NCBI GenBank assembly: GCA_020847015.1
Contig: JADLCW010000234.1
Coordinates: forward strand, 1 to 7,267
Direction of reading: 5' to 3'
DNA length: 7,267 bases
Source of the DNA: Thermomicrobiales bacterium
GTDB lineage: Bacteria; Chloroflexota; Chloroflexia; Thermomicrobiales; UBA6265
The notes below the pieces were generated by a model. The model worked only from the letters and a program-made list of their open reading frames with translations. It did not search any database and was not told the origin of the DNA. Within the stretch, counting starts at the first letter, position 1, and each line of letters starts with the position of its first letter. The translations under genes were made by a program, and so were the position numbers. Positions 5,348 to 7,267 of the stretch are shown piece after piece.

Positions 5348-6262
5348 ATGCGCGAATCATCCTTGTCCCGCTCGACCAACCGGCGTCGTGTGCTTGCGCT
5401 GGCGGCGGTGGCCGCCGGTTCCGTCATGACTCCGATGGCCGCCCGGGCGCTACCGGCGACACCGGCCGCCGCCGCGCCGGCGTCCGCCACGCCGGCCGCG
5501 ACCCCGGTCGCCACGCCGGCCGCTACGCCGCTGGTGGCGACCCCGGTGGCCACCGCCGCTTGCCCGCGCATCATCGTGCCGGCCTATTTTCCGCCGGGGC
5601 CGGAGTGGGAGCGGATCATCGCGGCGGCGCCGGTCGTGGAGTATGTCATTCTCAATATCCACAACGGACCGGGGCGCGAGCCAGACCCGGCGTTTCAGGA
5701 TGTGGTGCGGCGCGCCCAGGCCGCGGGGATCAAGGTGCTGGGCTACGTCTACACCGACATGGCCAACGAGAATGCGGAGACGCTGAAGCAGCAGATTCGC
5801 GATTTCCAGACGTGGTACCGGGTCGACGGCATCCACCTCGACGGGGCGCAGGACGATGACTGGGCGATTCCGTACTACCGGGACATCGCCCAGACGATCA
5901 AGGTAGGTGGCCAACCGAGCCAGCCGGGCGGCGAGGCGTTGCCGGGCGTGGTGATGCTCAACCCGGGGTACACGCCCGACGAAGGGTTCATGGAGTTCGT
6001 CGATCTGGCCGAGGTCTACGAGTATTACTACGGGCACTATCTGACACAGGAATTCCCGGGCTGGCTGCACGATTACCCGGCCGACCGGTTCCTCCACGTC
6101 GTCCGCGACGTGCCGGACACCATCCAGGCGCTCGACCAGATTTTGGATCTGGCGCGCCAGCGCAACGCCGGGTACGTGTACATCACCGACCACACCGACC
6201 CGCTCGACTACAAGAAATTGCCGAGTTTCTGGGACGCGCAGGTGGCGAGTCTCTGCTCATAG
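5348..6262 (+). CDS. Secreted spherulin-4 (GH135-like) protein with ATP-rich linker, copy 2; DE pair altered
   Basis: The 304-residue protein starts at the ATG 7 nt after AAAGGGAGG. The same frame is open further upstream, but that stretch lies in copy 1 and the terminator. The N-terminus is Tat-like (NRRRVLA at 11-17, hydrophobic run to about 27, cleavage likely after A34). An Ala-Thr-Pro linker (36-70) leads to the spherulin-4 domain from Cys72. Landmarks match copy 1: VPAYF, HNGPG, GYVYTD, VDGIHLDG (159-166), LNPGYTPDE around N205, and YEYYY with E225. The second acidic residue of the active-site pair is Gly166, not Glu, with D169-D171 close behind. A loop insertion of about 14 residues (187-200) precedes the NPGY strand. 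Cys72 and Cys303 match the Cys pair of copy 1. It may have altered or lost hydrolase activity and act as a binding protein. Confidence 0.83.
   Translation: MRESSLSRSTNRRRVLALAAVAAGSVMTPMAARALPATPAAAAPASATPAATPVATPAATPLVATPVATAACPRIIVPAYFPPGPEWERIIAAAPVVEYVILNIHNGPGREPDPAFQDVVRRAQAAGIKVLGYVYTDMANENAETLKQQIRDFQTWYRVDGIHLDGAQDDDWAIPYYRDIAQTIKVGGQPSQPGGEALPGVVMLNPGYTPDEGFMEFVDLAEVYEYYYGHYLTQEFPGWLHDYPADRFLHVVRDVPDTIQALDQILDLARQRNAGYVYITDHTDPLDYKKLPSFWDAQVASLCS
5459..5554 (+). repeat. Ala-Thr-Pro low-complexity linker repeat in copy 2
   Basis: These bases encode residues 38-69, a run of ATP-type tripeptides (ATPV, ATPA, ATPL). Variants of the unit GCCACGCCGGCC recur in the DNA. Thr/Pro-rich linkers of this kind typically separate a surface or membrane anchor from an extracellular domain and may be glycosylated. 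Here there is no anchor other than the signal peptide. Copy 1 has a Lys-rich linker in the same place and copy 3 almost none. Confidence 0.65.
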
Positions 6263-6308
6263 CCATCGCGTAGCCAACGTGCCGGGGCGGTTGCGCCGCC
6301 CGATCGGG

Positions 6309-6352
6309 ACACCGCCGGGTTGTAGCGCAGGCAACAATCCGGCGGTGTTTTT
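6309..6352 (+). terminator. Intrinsic terminator after copy 2
   Basis: ACACCGCCGG (6309-6318) is perfectly complementary to CCGGCGGTGT (6339-6348). The stem extends inwards by five more pairs (GTTGT with ACAAT, one G-T pair) to give 15 bp around a 10-nt loop. TTTTT at 6348-6352 follows directly. It lies 46 nt after the copy 2 stop and is the strongest terminator in the window, so copy 3 should have its own promoter in the 170 nt that remain. Confidence 0.85.
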
Positions 6353-6360
6353 GCGCCGCC

Positions 6361-6403
6361 TTGGCAAGAAGTTGGCAACGCCGACCCAGGACGATGGTAC
6401 CCT
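6361..6403 (+). promoter_or_regulatory. Possible promoter for copy 3
   Basis: Just after the terminator, TTGGCAA occurs twice 11 bp apart (6361-6367 and 6372-6378); TTGGCA is a fair -35. The best -10 candidate is TACCCT (6398-6403), 20 nt after the second copy, which is longer than ideal. GTAC occurs on both sides of it (6397-6400 and 6404-6407). The position, between a strong terminator and the next gene, is the main support. The resulting leader would be about 115 nt. Confidence 0.3.
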
Positions 6404-6461
6404 GTACGGACGGCGGCGTCGGAGGGGCGCGGTCGTGCGGCGCGGTCGCTTGCCGACCCAT

Positions 6462-6482
6462 CTCCCCGGAGGGAACGGGGAG
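6462..6482 (+). other. Hairpin in the copy 3 leader
   Basis: CTCCCCG (6462-6468) pairs with CGGGGAG (6476-6482) over 7 bp around a 7-nt loop that is purine-rich and Shine-Dalgarno-like (GAGGGAA). It lies 40 nt upstream of the copy 3 start, too far to be its ribosome binding site. It could be a leader structure that affects translation or mRNA stability. Confidence 0.3.
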
Positions 6483-6522
6483 CCGCCGCGAACTTGCCCA
6501 GGAGACCATGTGAGGATGGCTC

Positions 6523-7267
6523 ATGGATCAGCGATTTGCCCAGCTTCGGCTGGGACGGCGGGCGTTCGCCGCATCGGCGGGTGTGCTTTTGGGGCGATTC
6601 GCCTCCTTGATGGGCGGCGCGCCCGCGGCGGAGACCGCGCAGGCCGCCCAGTGCCCCGCAATTTTCGTTCCGGCGTATTTCGACGACGATGCGGCATGGC
6701 GGCAGATGACGGAGACGCGCGCCGTCCGGATCGTGATCATCAATCTGAAGAACGGACCCGGTCCGCAGCGCTCCGCGGTTGCGGCGCAGCGGGTGCGCGA
6801 CGTGCAGGCCTCCGGCGCACTGGCGCTGGGCTACGTGCCCACCAGTCGCGGCAAGCGACCGGCCAAGCAGGTGCGCGCCGAGATTCGTAAATTCCGGCAG
6901 TGGTACGCGGTCGACGGCATCTACGTCGATGAGGTGTCCGGCAAGTCGAACTATCTCAAGTACTACCGCGCGCTGTCGAAAACGATCCGCAAGGGTCCGG
7001 CCGGCAAGCGCTTCGTGATGTTCAATCCGGGGTTCACCCCCGATCGGCGCTACATGGCGCTGGCCGACGTCATCGAAAACTACGAGTACTTCTTTCATTA
7101 CTACCCGAAGCAGGTGTTCCCGCCCTGGGTGCGCCAATATCCGGCGACGCGGTTCGCGCATGTGGTGCACGATGTGCCGAGCACGTCGGACGCGCTGGAA
7201 TGGGTGTTGGCGAACGCGCGGGCGAACAACGCCGGCTACGTGTTCGTCACCGATCGCAACAACCCGA
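6523..7267 (+). CDS. Secreted spherulin-4 (GH135-like) protein, copy 3, 3'-truncated by window edge
   Basis: The frame is open to the window end, giving 248 residues and no stop. A stop at 6511-6513 in the same frame makes ATG 6523 the first usable start; GAGGA (6512-6516) lies 6 nt upstream. The N-terminus is Tat-like (GRRAF at 11-15, moderately hydrophobic stretch to about 30, small-residue cleavage region 33-42). The spherulin-4 domain begins at once with Cys44, so the linker is only a few residues. Landmarks are FVPAYF, NLKNGPGP, GYVPTSRGKR, VDGIYVDE (130-137), FNPGFTPD and NYEYFF with E188. D136, E137 and E188 match the expected acidic triad, spaced like copy 1. By comparison with copies 1 and 2 about 15-20 residues, including the terminal Cys, are missing to the right. 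It is probably an active hydrolase-type paralogue. Confidence 0.85.
   Translation, partial: MDQRFAQLRLGRRAFAASAGVLLGRFASLMGGAPAAETAQAAQCPAIFVPAYFDDDAAWRQMTETRAVRIVIINLKNGPGPQRSAVAAQRVRDVQASGALALGYVPTSRGKRPAKQVRAEIRKFRQWYAVDGIYVDEVSGKSNYLKYYRALSKTIRKGPAGKRFVMFNPGFTPDRRYMALADVIENYEYFFHYYPKQVFPPWVRQYPATRFAHVVHDVPSTSDALEWVLANARANNAGYVFVTDRNNP

Noticed and set aside
4090..5574. 494-codon open frame on the - strand
   Set aside because: It is antisense to copy 1 and the start of copy 2. Its repeat-like N-terminus is the mirror of the copy 2 Ala-Thr-Pro linker, and its hydrophobic part mirrors the Lys-rich repeat.
6279..6890. 203-codon + strand frame overlapping copy 3
   Set aside because: It begins before the copy 2 terminator and its 3' part is a frame-shifted shadow of the conserved spherulin-4 domain in copy 3.

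Overview
The window is high-GC bacterial DNA (around 70% G+C in the genes by eye) with all supported genes on the + strand. I cannot place the host securely. The A/T/P-rich linker, the Tat-like leaders and the GC-rich intergenic hairpins would suit a Chloroflexota (Thermomicrobia-like) or actinobacterial genome, but no marker gene is present.

Layout. (1) 1-2999: the 3' end of what looks like a polysaccharide or glycoconjugate operon. It holds a GT4-type glycosyltransferase that enters from the left edge, overlapping by 13 nt a 659-residue glutamine-hydrolysing asparagine synthetase homologue (AsnB family). (2) 3000-4188: a 1.2 kb stretch with no credible gene, in two parts. Up to about 3870 it is very GC-rich and full of short inverted repeats, with one LexA-box-like dyad. 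From 3871 to 4110 it is a sharply AT-rich island (about 42% G+C by my count) packed with direct and inverted repeats, which I read as the control region of the next gene. (3) 4189-7267: three tandem, diverged copies of one secreted protein family, with a spherulin-4 (Pfam Spherulin4, CAZy GH135-like) TIM-barrel-type domain. The third copy runs off the right edge and has no stop codon in the window.

The three paralogues have different front ends. The first has a Sec-type signal and a lysine-rich repeat linker. The second has a twin-arginine-like signal and an Ala-Thr-Pro linker. The third has a twin-arginine-like signal and almost no linker. Copies 1 and 2 are each followed by a hairpin-plus-T-run terminator, so the copies are probably transcribed largely as separate units. 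All three keep a Cys just before the first strand of the domain, and both complete copies keep a Cys at the extreme C-terminus. Copies 1 and 3 keep the Asp-Glu pair expected in the active site, while copy 2 has Asp-Gly.

Working model (inference): the left-hand genes build or modify a surface polysaccharide, and the right-hand cluster exports a set of glycan-active or glycan-binding proteins. Characterised GH135 members act on alpha-1,4-linked N-acetylgalactosamine polymers. The physical link is only adjacency across a 1.2 kb gap, so the functional link is unproven.
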